Below are positions 8,130 through 15,224 of a stretch of DNA of 46,485 bases, one piece after another (position 1 is the first letter of the stretch; every line of letters begins with the position of its first letter). This stretch comes from an uncultured marine group III euryarchaeote (lineage in GTDB: Archaea; Thermoplasmatota; Poseidoniia; MGIII; CG-Epi1). The stretch spans positions 1 through 46,485 of the forward strand of contig CACALG010000003.1 of assembly GCA_902533295.1 (NCBI GenBank). Reading direction: 5' to 3'. The notes under the pieces were generated by a model, which ran no database searches, was not told the origin of the DNA, and was given only the letters and a program-made list of their open reading frames with translations. The translations under genes and the position numbers were made by a program.

Positions 8130-8149
8130 CTGACATAACAGTAGAATTT

Positions 8150-8159
8150 CTTATATGGG
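8150..8159 (+). promoter_or_regulatory. TATA element of purE
   Basis: CTTATATGGG is centred about 21 bases before the purE ATG at 8175, which predicts a leaderless or nearly leaderless mRNA. It is identical to the aIF1A element at 1836. Confidence 0.6.
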
Positions 8160-8174
8160 GTTCCTTTCCGAATT

Positions 8175-8636
8175 ATGGCACAAGTAGTTATTGTAATGGG
8201 GTCAGCAACAGATAGGCCCACTGCACAGAAAGCTGAAAAGATTTTAGCAAAGTTCGATATTACCTATGAGACATTTGTGGCATCTGCACATCGAACTCCT
8301 GATAGAGTCGTCGAAATTGTTATAAATTCTGAGGCGGATGTTTTCATCGCATTGGCTGGCCTTTCGGCTGCTTTACCTGGTGTGGTGGCTGCACATACTC
8401 TAAAACCAGTAATAGGTGTACCATGTGCTTCAAGCAGTTCTCCTGCAAATTTAGATTCCTTGTTATCTGTCGTTCAAATGCCTCCTGGCGTACCTGTAGG
8501 TGGTGTTGGAATAGGAAGAGGCGAAAATGCAGCCCTACTAACTGCAAGAATAATGGGCATCTCTAATGAATCAATTGCTAATTCATTAGAAGATTACAGG
8601 AAAGAATTAGAACAAAAAACTTTAGACTCTAATTAA
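8175..8636 (+). CDS. purE: PurE-family carboxyaminoimidazole ribonucleotide mutase
   Basis: Purine biosynthesis enzyme that forms CAIR. The 153-residue protein carries the phosphate-binding VIVMGSATDRP block (5-14), the catalytic-histidine motif SAHRTP (H39), and LSVVQMPPGVPVGGVGIG (97-114) as in class I PurE. One oddity: class I enzymes usually read AAHLPG at the second active-site loop, whereas this one reads SAALPG (64-69), so the histidine there is alanine. It may thus use a modified mechanism or be a class of its own. It stands alone, convergent with pcm with a 4-base overlap. Confidence 0.88.
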   Translation: MAQVVIVMGSATDRPTAQKAEKILAKFDITYETFVASAHRTPDRVVEIVINSEADVFIALAGLSAALPGVVAAHTLKPVIGVPCASSSSPANLDSLLSVVQMPPGVPVGGVGIGRGENAALLTARIMGISNESIANSLEDYRKELEQKTLDSN

Positions 8637-9268
8637 CTTTCAAATGCATTAGTACCAATCATAGGCACAAAAGCGACGCCGGGACGTCTGTTAACCTCAA
8701 TACCCACTTTAGTGCGCTTTATTGTTAACAATTCTTGGGCAACACGACCTCCAACGGGTATAACCATTAAACCATCAAAATCCAATTGATCAACAAGTGG
8801 TTTAGGAACTTGAGGTGAACCACATGTTACCATTATCTTCTGATATGGTGCATTATCCATAAAACCAAGAGATCCATCTCCATGTATAATTTCTATATTC
8901 TTATAATTTTCAAGATTTTTACATGCTAATTCATAAATATATTTTATTCTTTCAACTGTTGTAACTTTAGAAACCATTTTTGATACAACTGCTGCATGAT
9001 AACCACAACCGCTACCAATTTCAAGAAGATTATCATCTTTTTCTAACAATAATTCTTCAAGCATCATAGCAACCATATGTGGGGCTGATATTGTTTGACC
9101 CTGGCCTATAGATAAAGGAGTATCATCATAGGCAGAAGCTCTATCTGAGGTTCTAACAAAAGCTTCTCTATCTACTTTTTCCATTGCCTTTCTCACCTCA
9201 GAAGTTTTTAGATATTCATTACGCTCGAGGTAATCCAATAATTTTGTTCGGGAGTCAATTTTAGACAT
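8633..9268 (-). CDS. pcm: Protein-L-isoaspartate O-methyltransferase
   Basis: SAM-dependent repair enzyme that methylates isoaspartyl residues in damaged proteins. The 211-residue protein has the N-terminal substrate segment IGQGQTISAPHMVAMMLE (53-70), the SAM-binding motif LLEIGSGCGYHAAV, and the late block VTCGSPQVPKPLVDQLDFDGLMVIPVGG. The family usually has an alanine/threonine-rich TAAA motif where this has VTCGSP. The ATG follows the rnp4 stop with no spare bases between the genes beyond a short spacer, so the two are probably cotranscribed. Confidence 0.94.
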   Translation of the reverse strand: MSKIDSRTKLLDYLERNEYLKTSEVRKAMEKVDREAFVRTSDRASAYDDTPLSIGQGQTISAPHMVAMMLEELLLEKDDNLLEIGSGCGYHAAVVSKMVSKVTTVERIKYIYELACKNLENYKNIEIIHGDGSLGFMDNAPYQKIMVTCGSPQVPKPLVDQLDFDGLMVIPVGGRVAQELLTIKRTKVGIEVNRRPGVAFVPMIGTNAFES

Positions 9269-9270
9269 TA

Positions 9271-9594
9271 TTAATCACTATGAGATAAACCATGACGGAT
9301 AATAGAACCACAATCCAAACATGTAATTGTTTTCCAACCTTTAGAAGATATACGATTCTTTGAAGTGTTAGAATCCAAGAACGAATTACATTTTCTACAA
9401 ATTTGAAGCCGTTGAATCTTTGTTAATCTTTGATTATATCTCTTACTTATCAATAAAGCCAGTTCAACAAATCTTTTAGACTGTTCATATTCTTTATCCT
9501 GTGAACTTTTCCTCGCTAAATCTAGCAACTTATCAATTCTATCTATTGCAATTTTTTCTTGACTCTTGGTCCTACGTCCTGTTCTCCTTGGCAC
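9271..9594 (-). CDS. rnp4: RNase P protein component 4 (Rpp21/Rpr2 family)
   Basis: Zinc-binding protein subunit of archaeal RNase P, acting with Rpp29 on the specificity domain of the RNA to mature tRNA 5' ends. The 107-residue protein has a basic N-terminus, two amphipathic helices (about 15-63) and a zinc ribbon with C66, C69, C92 and C95. The start is GTG at 9594. A TTAAAAAAAG element about 22 bases upstream suggests a leaderless transcript. The RNA partner is also in this window at 12735-13031. Confidence 0.93.
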   Translation of the reverse strand: MPRRTGRRTKSQEKIAIDRIDKLLDLARKSSQDKEYEQSKRFVELALLISKRYNQRLTKIQRLQICRKCNSFLDSNTSKNRISSKGWKTITCLDCGSIIRHGLSHSD

Positions 9595-9610
9595 AATAGG
9601 TCATTAGTTG

Positions 9611-9621
9611 CTTTTTTTAAC
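9611..9621. promoter_or_regulatory. Possible shared AT element of two divergent genes
   Basis: CTTTTTTTAAC is the only AT-rich run in the 52-base gap between rnp4 (start 9594, minus) and the membrane protein (start 9647, plus). It lies about 22 bases from the first start and about 29 from the second, so it could seat TBP for both directions. Confidence 0.4.
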
Positions 9622-9646
9622 ACCCTCCTCTAGCCAACATAGTAGC

Positions 9647-10372
9647 ATGTTAACGGACTACTTCTCGTGGGAGACGCCTTGGGAATTATATTTCCACATA
9701 CTGATTTTCATACCTATTTTACAGAGACTTATATTCTTAGGAGAACCTGCTTTAAAGGCAATACAAATTCATGGACACCACTTAAAGTGGTTGTTTGAAA
9801 GGTTAAAAGAAATTCCAAAAGGATATTCAATTGCAGCTAAATTCACTGTAGGATTGTTAGTCCCAGCAACTATTGCATTGATGAGATTTATTATCTTTGA
9901 ACCAAATGAGGCTGGAGAAGTAGAGGTTTTTGGTGAAACTCTGAGACCTCCTGGCTGGGGTGACACACCTGAGTGGCAACTATTTGCAATAATTGTATTT
10001 TTTGTAGGCCATACCTACTTAGATTGGAGACGCGTATGGGATACGAGAAATATGGCAATAAGGATTATAAAAATTGATGTGGGAAAATACAGACCAATGG
10101 TAGATCGGATGTTACAGATGGGAGATTGGCTAAAAGGTAATGAAGAAAAAGGAAAAGATGCGTTACCACATGAAAGAGTAGCAAGATTCGTAGGTTTCTT
10201 TGCAGGAAAACTTAGAGACACAACAAATACTGTTGTAGACAAAGTAATGGAAATGCCAAATAATTTTGCGGGGAGATGGATGGTCATAAACGTAGCTTTT
10301 GGAATGGCTTTCCACTTACTACCAATTGCATTTATGTTCTTCTTAACTGCAACTTATAATTATAATATCTAA
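9647..10372 (+). CDS. Four-helix membrane protein of unknown function
   Basis: I do not recognise the family. From ATG 9647 the protein has 241 residues. Four hydrophobic segments stand out: about 10-30, 51-73, 103-120 and 212-236. Between the third and fourth lies a charged, probably cytoplasmic stretch of about 90 residues rich in lysine, arginine and methionine. The open frame extends upstream to a TTG at 9608, but that would place the start before the likely TATA element, so ATG 9647 is preferred. It is flanked by divergent rnp4 and a convergent kinase gene. Confidence 0.72.
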   Translation: MLTDYFSWETPWELYFHILIFIPILQRLIFLGEPALKAIQIHGHHLKWLFERLKEIPKGYSIAAKFTVGLLVPATIALMRFIIFEPNEAGEVEVFGETLRPPGWGDTPEWQLFAIIVFFVGHTYLDWRRVWDTRNMAIRIIKIDVGKYRPMVDRMLQMGDWLKGNEEKGKDALPHERVARFVGFFAGKLRDTTNTVVDKVMEMPNNFAGRWMVINVAFGMAFHLLPIAFMFFLTATYNYNI

Positions 10373-10933
10373 CTATATATTATCAATAATTTTACTTATT
10401 TTGTTTTCTAAATCTGATAATGAACCACTGTTATCAATATGGTAATCAGCCTCATTAATTGTTGCAAATAATTGCTGTTTATTTGGATCAGAACTACTTT
10501 CTTCCAATTTTTCTTGAGCTAAAAATTCTTTCCACGATGAACTATCACCTATACGATCCCTTTGCTTCAAACGCTCATACCGTATTTCTGGCTTAGCATC
10601 AATAGAAATTAAACTAAAAATGTGATTATCGTATTCTCTTCTAAGAGATTTAACTTCTAGAGGGTTGCGTATAGAATCCACAATGTGATTTTCAAGAGAG
10701 GTAAGATTGGAAATCATTAAATCTGCTAGAATCCCTGGACCTCCATCTTCCCGAAGACTATTACCAATCATTATCAAATTGTCACGATTTTCCTCTAATT
10801 TTCTTCTCTTAAGTTCTTCTCTTAATGTATCTGAGAGTGAATGGTAAACAAAAGATGATTTTTTCAAAAAAGAAGCAACTGTTCCCTTACCTGATGCATT
10901 TCTACCAGTTAACCCAATTATGTGATAAACCAA
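10373..10933 (-). CDS. P-loop kinase of the UPF0200 / dephospho-CoA kinase-like family
   Basis: A nucleotide-dependent phosphotransferase with the P-loop GLTGRNASGKGT (7-18), the segment LREDGGPGILADLM that is typical of the archaeal UPF0200 group, a VDSIRNPLEVKSLR block, and a lid-like RYERLKQRDR. UPF0200 proteins are often labelled dephospho-CoA kinase by similarity to CoaE; the true substrate is uncertain. The open frame reaches back to 11005 inside the mutase gene. The TTG at 10933 gives MVYHIIGLTG, starts 11 bases after the mutase stop, and is the best start, for 186 residues. Confidence 0.75.
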   Translation of the reverse strand: MVYHIIGLTGRNASGKGTVASFLKKSSFVYHSLSDTLREELKRRKLEENRDNLIMIGNSLREDGGPGILADLMISNLTSLENHIVDSIRNPLEVKSLRREYDNHIFSLISIDAKPEIRYERLKQRDRIGDSSSWKEFLAQEKLEESSSDPNKQQLFATINEADYHIDNSGSLSDLENKISKIIDNI

Positions 10934-10943
10934 GATTATAGCC

Positions 10944-12659
10944 TCAGAAATCAGAACCTTCTCTATACTCGCCAAATACACCGCGCAATACGTCACACAT
11001 TTCACCTAATGTTGCCTTCGCTTTTGCAGCTTCAATAAAATGTGGCATTAGATTATCATCACCTTCTGCAGCTTTTTCAATTGCACTGATAGCTGCTGAA
11101 TGTTTAGCCTTATCTCGATTCTTACGTAAATTTTTCAATCTCTCACACTGCCTTTCAAATCCTTCTGGGTCCATTTCCAAGATAGGAATCTCAACATTTT
11201 CATCAGATGTATATTGGTTAACACCTACCACAACTCTTTCATTATTGTCTATTTCCTGCTGATAACGATATGATGCTGAAGCTATCTCTTTTTGGAAAAA
11301 TCCTTTTTCAATTGCTGGAACAACACCACCTAAAGAATCAATACGATCAAAATAATCTCTAGCCTGTCTTTCCATATCATCCGTAAGCCATTCCAAATAG
11401 TAACTACCTCCTAAAGGATCTATTACATTAGCTACGCCAGATTCATGTGCTATTACCTGTTGTGTCCTCAATGCAATCTGAACTGCCTTTTCAGAAGGAA
11501 GAGCCAAAGCCTCATCCATTGAATCTGTATGAAGTGATTGAGTTCCTCCCAATACACCAGCCATCGCTTGAATTGCAACTCTTACAATATTGATTTCAGG
11601 CTGCTGTGCTGTCAAACTACAACCTGCTGTTTGTGTATGGAAACGCAGTGTCCAACTTCTTGGGTCTTTAGCTCCATACTTATCTTTCATATCTCTAGCC
11701 CAAATTCTTCTTGCTGCACGATATTTGGCTATTTCTTCGAAGAAATCATTATGTGCATTAAAGAAGAAGCTGAATCTAGGAGCAAATTGATCAATATTCA
11801 AACCCCTCTCAATTGCCCAATCTGCATATGCATAACCATCTGCAAGAGTAAATGCCAATTCTTGAACTGCAGTTGAACCTGCTTCTCGTATATGGTATCC
11901 TGAAATAGAAATTGTATTCCATTTCGGCATATATTTGGTACCATATTCGACTGTATCTGTAACTAATCTCATAGAAGGAAGTGGTGGAAAAATATATTCC
12001 TTCTGAGCAATATATTCTTTTAGAATATCATTTTGTATCGTTCCACCCAAATTTGCCTTAGGAATTCCTCGATTTTCTGCATTTGCAATATACATCGCCC
12101 AAGTCATAGCTGCGGGTGAATTGATAGTCATAGACGTTGTAACTTTATCCAAAGGAATATCATTAAACAGAATTGACATATCTTCTAAACTGCTAACGCC
12201 TACACCACATTCTCCAAATTCTCCTGCAGCCATTGGTGAATCACTATCATATCCATATAATGTTGGTAAATCAAATGCAGTGCTGAGACCTGTTTGGCCC
12301 TGCTCAAGAAGATATTTGAAGCGTGAATTGGTTTCTTCAGCTGAACCAAAACCTGCAAACATACGCATTGTCCATAGTCTACCTCTGTACATTGTTGAAT
12401 GAATACCTCGCGTATATGGAAATTCTCCAGGATAGGAAATATCTCTTTGAAAGTCTATATGTGAATTATCTAAGGGTGTATACAACCTGTCTACTTTCTG
12501 ACTAGATGTTGTCATAAATTCCTTCAATCTTTCAGGATTTTTTTCTAGTGATGGTTTCAGAACTTCTTCTTTCCATTTATCATAAGCTTTTTGATAATCT
12601 GTAGTCTTATGAAAATTGGATTTATTGATATCTTTTGTATCTTTACCTTCGTTAGGCAT
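10944..12659 (-). CDS. mutA: Methylmalonyl-CoA mutase, catalytic large subunit
   Basis: B12-dependent isomerase subunit that interconverts methylmalonyl-CoA and succinyl-CoA, linking propionyl-CoA from odd-chain fatty acids and branched amino acids to the TCA cycle. The 571 residues match the separate large subunit of archaea: [20 protein letters not shown] near residue 80, [15 protein letters not shown], and a typical [20 protein letters not shown] block near residue 380. The cobalamin-binding domain is not fused and its gene is not in the window. An acyl-CoA dehydrogenase and a biotin ligase lie nearby. A TATA-like CCTTATTT sits about 25 bases upstream on the minus strand. Confidence 0.94.
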   Translation of the reverse strand: MPNEGKDTKDINKSNFHKTTDYQKAYDKWKEEVLKPSLEKNPERLKEFMTTSSQKVDRLYTPLDNSHIDFQRDISYPGEFPYTRGIHSTMYRGRLWTMRMFAGFGSAEETNSRFKYLLEQGQTGLSTAFDLPTLYGYDSDSPMAAGEFGECGVGVSSLEDMSILFNDIPLDKVTTSMTINSPAAMTWAMYIANAENRGIPKANLGGTIQNDILKEYIAQKEYIFPPLPSMRLVTDTVEYGTKYMPKWNTISISGYHIREAGSTAVQELAFTLADGYAYADWAIERGLNIDQFAPRFSFFFNAHNDFFEEIAKYRAARRIWARDMKDKYGAKDPRSWTLRFHTQTAGCSLTAQQPEINIVRVAIQAMAGVLGGTQSLHTDSMDEALALPSEKAVQIALRTQQVIAHESGVANVIDPLGGSYYLEWLTDDMERQARDYFDRIDSLGGVVPAIEKGFFQKEIASASYRYQQEIDNNERVVVGVNQYTSDENVEIPILEMDPEGFERQCERLKNLRKNRDKAKHSAAISAIEKAAEGDDNLMPHFIEAAKAKATLGEMCDVLRGVFGEYREGSDF

Positions 12660-12680
12660 TGATTGCGAACATTACCTGTA

Positions 12681-12688
12681 AATAAGGA
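12681..12688 (-). promoter_or_regulatory. TATA element of the mutase gene
   Basis: CCTTATTT on the minus strand, centred 25 bases before ATG 12659, consistent with a leaderless transcript. Confidence 0.5.
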
Positions 12689-12703
12689 TTTACCACACCG
12701 TGA

Positions 12704-12712
12704 ACTATATAT
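12704..12712 (+). promoter_or_regulatory. TATA element of RNase P RNA
   Basis: ACTATATAT ends 23 bases before the predicted RNA 5' end at 12735. It is divergent from the mutase promoter in the same 75-base gap. Confidence 0.6.
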
Positions 12713-12734
12713 TCTCTGCAAAAATAATCGATTA

Positions 12735-13031
12735 GTCAGGAGATGGAGGGCGACCGACGGTCTTAGGCTGAGGAAAGTCCCCTCTCCATGAGCAAAGCAG
12801 CCGCAAGGGGCCCGAGAGGGTCGGCACTGAAACAGAAACGACACAGCCCCATCATATGGAATGATCGTCTAGGACGTGACATCGATGGAGGATTTGATGA
12901 AACGAACATCCCTGCTGGAGCAATTCCAAGTAACCGCATCGACCTGCTCAGGAGCGGTAGGTAGGAAGCATAGCTAAATGTCGCCAACCGTTTTTCGGTT
13001 AACAGAAAGGGGCTTACTCCCATCACCTGAC
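12735..13031 (+). ncRNA. rnpB: RNase P RNA (archaeal type A-like)
   Basis: Catalytic RNA of RNase P. Helix P1 is formed by GTCAGG-A-GATGG at 12735-12746 and CCATC-A-CCTGAC at 13020-13031, with one bulged pair position. Universally conserved elements are present in order: GAGGAAAGTCC (12770-12780), ACAGAAAC (12832-12839), GGTAGGTAGGAAGC around 12956-12969, and the pseudoknot-forming strand ACAGAAAGGGGCTTACT (13002-13018). A hairpin AACCG-TTTTT-CGGTT (12986-13000) precedes the last element. The size, about 297 bases, fits archaeal type A RNAs. The ends are inferred from P1. Confidence 0.95.
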
Positions 13032-13037
13032 AAATAT

Positions 13038-13046
13038 GTATTTTTC
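13038..13046 (+). terminator. Possible T-rich terminator of RNase P RNA
   Basis: GTATTTTTC begins seven bases after the P1 helix. Archaeal RNA polymerase stops at T runs without needing a hairpin. A five-T run is short, so this is tentative. Confidence 0.3.
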
Positions 13047-13055
13047 CGAGGATAG

Positions 13056-13065
13056 CTATATAAAG
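13056..13065 (+). promoter_or_regulatory. TATA element of the 42-residue ORF
   Basis: CTATATAAAG is centred about 29 bases before ATG 13090 and just past the RNase P RNA terminator candidate. Confidence 0.5.
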
Positions 13066-13089
13066 AGGCCTTACTCCGCGGCGAACATA

Positions 13090-13218
13090 ATGGCAGCAGA
13101 CTATTCTGAAGAACCAAAATGCACGCAAAAAGGGACTGGATGGGTCACGTTTGACACTAGTTCTAGACCTAGAAAAAAGAAAATTCTCAGAAAAGTAATT
13201 CGAAAAATGAAGCTTTAG
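13090..13218 (+). CDS. Small basic protein of 42 residues, unknown function
   Basis: ATG 13090 encodes a peptide beginning MAADYSEEPKCTQKGTGWVT and ending in a strongly basic stretch (RPRKKKILRKVIRKMK). It has one cysteine and an acidic start. The frame is open upstream to ATG 13036, but a clear TATA element at 13056-13065 favours 13090 as a leaderless start. No family is recognised. The basic tail would suit RNA or ribosome binding, which is inference. Its stop is one base from the convergent metalloprotease gene. Confidence 0.55.
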   Translation: MAADYSEEPKCTQKGTGWVTFDTSSRPRKKKILRKVIRKMKL

Positions 13219-13219
13219 A

Positions 13220-13954
13220 TTACAGTTTACCCTGCTTCATAAGATTCAAGTCGTCAAGATCATAACTATCAAAGTTATTCGGTGGTTCACCATCAATCTG
13301 ATTAGCTATATCTTGGCTTTCAATAGCCCAATACATAACGGAGTCTTCATTGTTTGAATGATGAGGATGCTGAGGATCCTCATGATCATGTGGTGATTGA
13401 TATCCATTATTTACTAAACCAAGTAAATGACCAAATTCATGAACAATTACTGATTTCTCAATGTCTTTGGCGGAAATAAGTAAAAAAGCCGCATCTTCGA
13501 TTTTTTCTTTAAACATAACAAATGAAGTGCCTGAATAAGCTAAACCTAAAGTTTGATCATTATCTTTGTACTCTCCATTTAGGTACAAAATATGAATGAC
13601 AAAAGTGTTGCCACTCTTGAAACGAGTGCGTTCCTCCTCCTCAATTTCTAATATCTCTTCTAATGTATAACTATTTTGAGTACTGCCAAAACTATTCTGA
13701 TTAACAGTAACTGTTGATTTATCTGTAACTTCTTTTATTCTTTGTTTCAAAAGATTTAATGCATCTGAATCAGGTGAATTCCCAGTTACATAATTAATCT
13801 CAAGATGAATCGTTGAATATTCATTTGCTTTTAATATTTCATACCTGCATTGACCAGTGACGTTATCACAGCTAACTAAATCATCCTTCAGACTATCTAA
13901 ACATCCTGGTGTGGCTAAAACCAGCATAATAGTGATGACCAGTAGTTTATGCAT
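13220..13954 (-). CDS. Lipoprotein zinc metalloprotease, metzincin-like
   Basis: From ATG 13954 the product has 244 residues. A short lipoprotein signal ends LATPGC, with the cysteine at residue 18 as the likely lipidation site, so it should be anchored outside the membrane. The zinc motif is HEFGHLLGLVN (172-182), and SVMYW about 24 residues later resembles the Met-turn of metzincins. The third ligand position of HExxHxxGxxH/D is asparagine here; a histidine-rich stretch HDHEDPQHPHH (189-199) could supply a ligand. The frame also allows a TTG at 13966, but the TATA-like TTTTTAAT around 13977-13984 fits ATG 13954. Substrate unknown. Confidence 0.8.
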   Translation of the reverse strand: MHKLLVITIMLVLATPGCLDSLKDDLVSCDNVTGQCRYEILKANEYSTIHLEINYVTGNSPDSDALNLLKQRIKEVTDKSTVTVNQNSFGSTQNSYTLEEILEIEEEERTRFKSGNTFVIHILYLNGEYKDNDQTLGLAYSGTSFVMFKEKIEDAAFLLISAKDIEKSVIVHEFGHLLGLVNNGYQSPHDHEDPQHPHHSNNEDSVMYWAIESQDIANQIDGEPPNNFDSYDLDDLNLMKQGKL

Positions 13955-13975
13955 ATTTGTATACAAAATAGCTTG

Positions 13976-13984
13976 ATTAAAAAG
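13976..13984 (-). promoter_or_regulatory. TATA element of the metalloprotease gene
   Basis: TTTTTAATC on the minus strand, about 26 bases before ATG 13954. Confidence 0.4.
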
Positions 13985-13999
13985 TTACCAAGACCATTC

Positions 14000-14599
14000 T
14001 CAATAAAGTGGCCCTAAAATTAATCTTGGATCTGGATAATCCTGCAATGCCTGTAATCTATCCTCAGGAGCGACTACTCCTGGTAAATCATGTGTTTTCG
14101 GTTCTATCAATGATAGTTGAAAATGGAGATGCGGTTCCCAGCCACCATTCTCAGTTTCAGGACCAAACCAAGCAATATTCTCACTCCTATGGATTTTTTG
14201 CCCTATTGATTTACCAGCTACAGAATCTGAACTCAAATGTCCATATAAGGCCCAAATATTAATCCCTGATATATTATGATTTGTAATTATTACATATCCA
14301 TAATCTCCAGGTTCTGAATTATAACCAAAATGTGTAATTTTACCGTCTGCGAAAGCCATACATGGTGTTCCAATAGGTCCATTAATGTCAATTCCAACAT
14401 GAATATTGCGAACTCCTCCAAAAATAGGTGTTGTGTACATGTCTGGCCTAACTTCATCATATTTTCCGATGCTAAATTCAGTTTTTGATGGAGTCCAAGG
14501 ATTCACGCTAAGATCTAAAACACTATAATTATCAGGTAATGCAACAACAGGATGATAATCATTCTTTTTCCAATCTAGAATTGATTCAATTTCTTTCAA
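14000..14599 (-). CDS. M23-family (LytM-type) metallopeptidase
   Basis: A 199-residue protein whose centre is an M23 domain: H67 and D71 in HVGID, H121 in LYGHL, and H157/H159 in PHLHFQ are the expected zinc and catalytic residues, all present. M23 enzymes usually cut glycine-rich or peptidoglycan cross-bridges, yet archaea have no murein and no signal peptide is visible here, so the target is unclear; an intracellular or non-murein role is likely. The start is TTG at 14599, overlapping the biotin ligase gene by 14 bases. No closer ATG exists before the domain. Confidence 0.82.
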   Translation of the reverse strand: MKEIESILDWKKNDYHPVVALPDNYSVLDLSVNPWTPSKTEFSIGKYDEVRPDMYTTPIFGGVRNIHVGIDINGPIGTPCMAFADGKITHFGYNSEPGDYGYVIITNHNISGINIWALYGHLSSDSVAGKSIGQKIHRSENIAWFGPETENGGWEPHLHFQLSLIEPKTHDLPGVVAPEDRLQALQDYPDPRLILGPLY

Positions 14600-15224
14600 G
14601 ATGTACCTCTTCTGAATACAAATTTAATTCTTTTTTATTTGATTCAACTACTAAAGAACCATCCAAAGCTATAGATTTTGCAATGCCAAATGAATCTTTC
14701 CAAAAAACTTCATTACCAATGAGACAGTCATATTCAGTGAAATTATCTATTATCTCCTCTGAAGTTAACAATGAATTAATATCAAAGTTGTACAAAAACG
14801 ATGCCAAAAAGGAAGATTTGTCAATTGATATATTATTAGAAATAAGATTTGTTGAATTATCTATACCTAGTTCATTTTCAAAATTAATTCCAATCCCTAT
14901 AATACTAAAATCTCCAAAATCTTCGCATAGTATTCCTCCTAATTTCTTTCCTTGCAAAATAATATCATTAGGCCATTTGAGATACAACCCTTTGCAATCC
15001 TTTTCTAAGACTTTCATTATACTTATTCCTACTACAAATGGTAAAAGTTTATGATTAGAAGATACTGTTGAAAGATAAAAACCCCCTATCTGAGATTCCC
15101 AAGTATTGCCATGTCGTCCTTTTCCTTTTGATTGCTTTATTGCCAGGATAGTATCAGCCATTTCAGAATAATACCTTGCTAACCAATCATTAGTGGAAGA
15201 GATACTATCTACAATGTGTATCAA
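14586..15224 (-). CDS. birA: Biotin--[acetyl-CoA carboxylase] ligase
   Basis: Attaches biotin to the carrier lysine of biotin-dependent carboxylases. The 212 residues hold the catalytic BPL domain: GKGRHGNTW (34-42, the biotinyl-AMP loop; bacterial enzymes have GRGRxGRxW), LKWPNDI (82-88), GKKLGGILCE (92-101) and a SIIGIGINF strand. There is no N-terminal DNA-binding domain, so it is not a repressor. It starts at TTG 15224, overlapping the DP2 stop as TTGA. With the mutase it suits a propionyl-CoA carboxylase pathway, although the carboxylase is outside the window. Confidence 0.92.
   Translation of the reverse strand: MIHIVDSISSTNDWLARYYSEMADTILAIKQSKGKGRHGNTWESQIGGFYLSTVSSNHKLLPFVVGISIMKVLEKDCKGLYLKWPNDIILQGKKLGGILCEDFGDFSIIGIGINFENELGIDNSTNLISNNISIDKSSFLASFLYNFDINSLLTSEEIIDNFTEYDCLIGNEVFWKDSFGIAKSIALDGSLVVESNKKELNLYSEEVHLERN

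Noticed and set aside
7906-8136. Minus-strand open frame across the tRNA
   Set aside because: It runs through the tRNA and the first codons of the protease gene in another frame.
12557-13128. Minus-strand open frames across the RNase P RNA
   Set aside because: They are antisense to a well-supported structured RNA and overlap the mutase start, with no promoter or family match.
14539-15054. 171-codon plus-strand open frame
   Set aside because: It is the complement of birA and the M23 gene, with an AT-driven composition and no recognisable domain.
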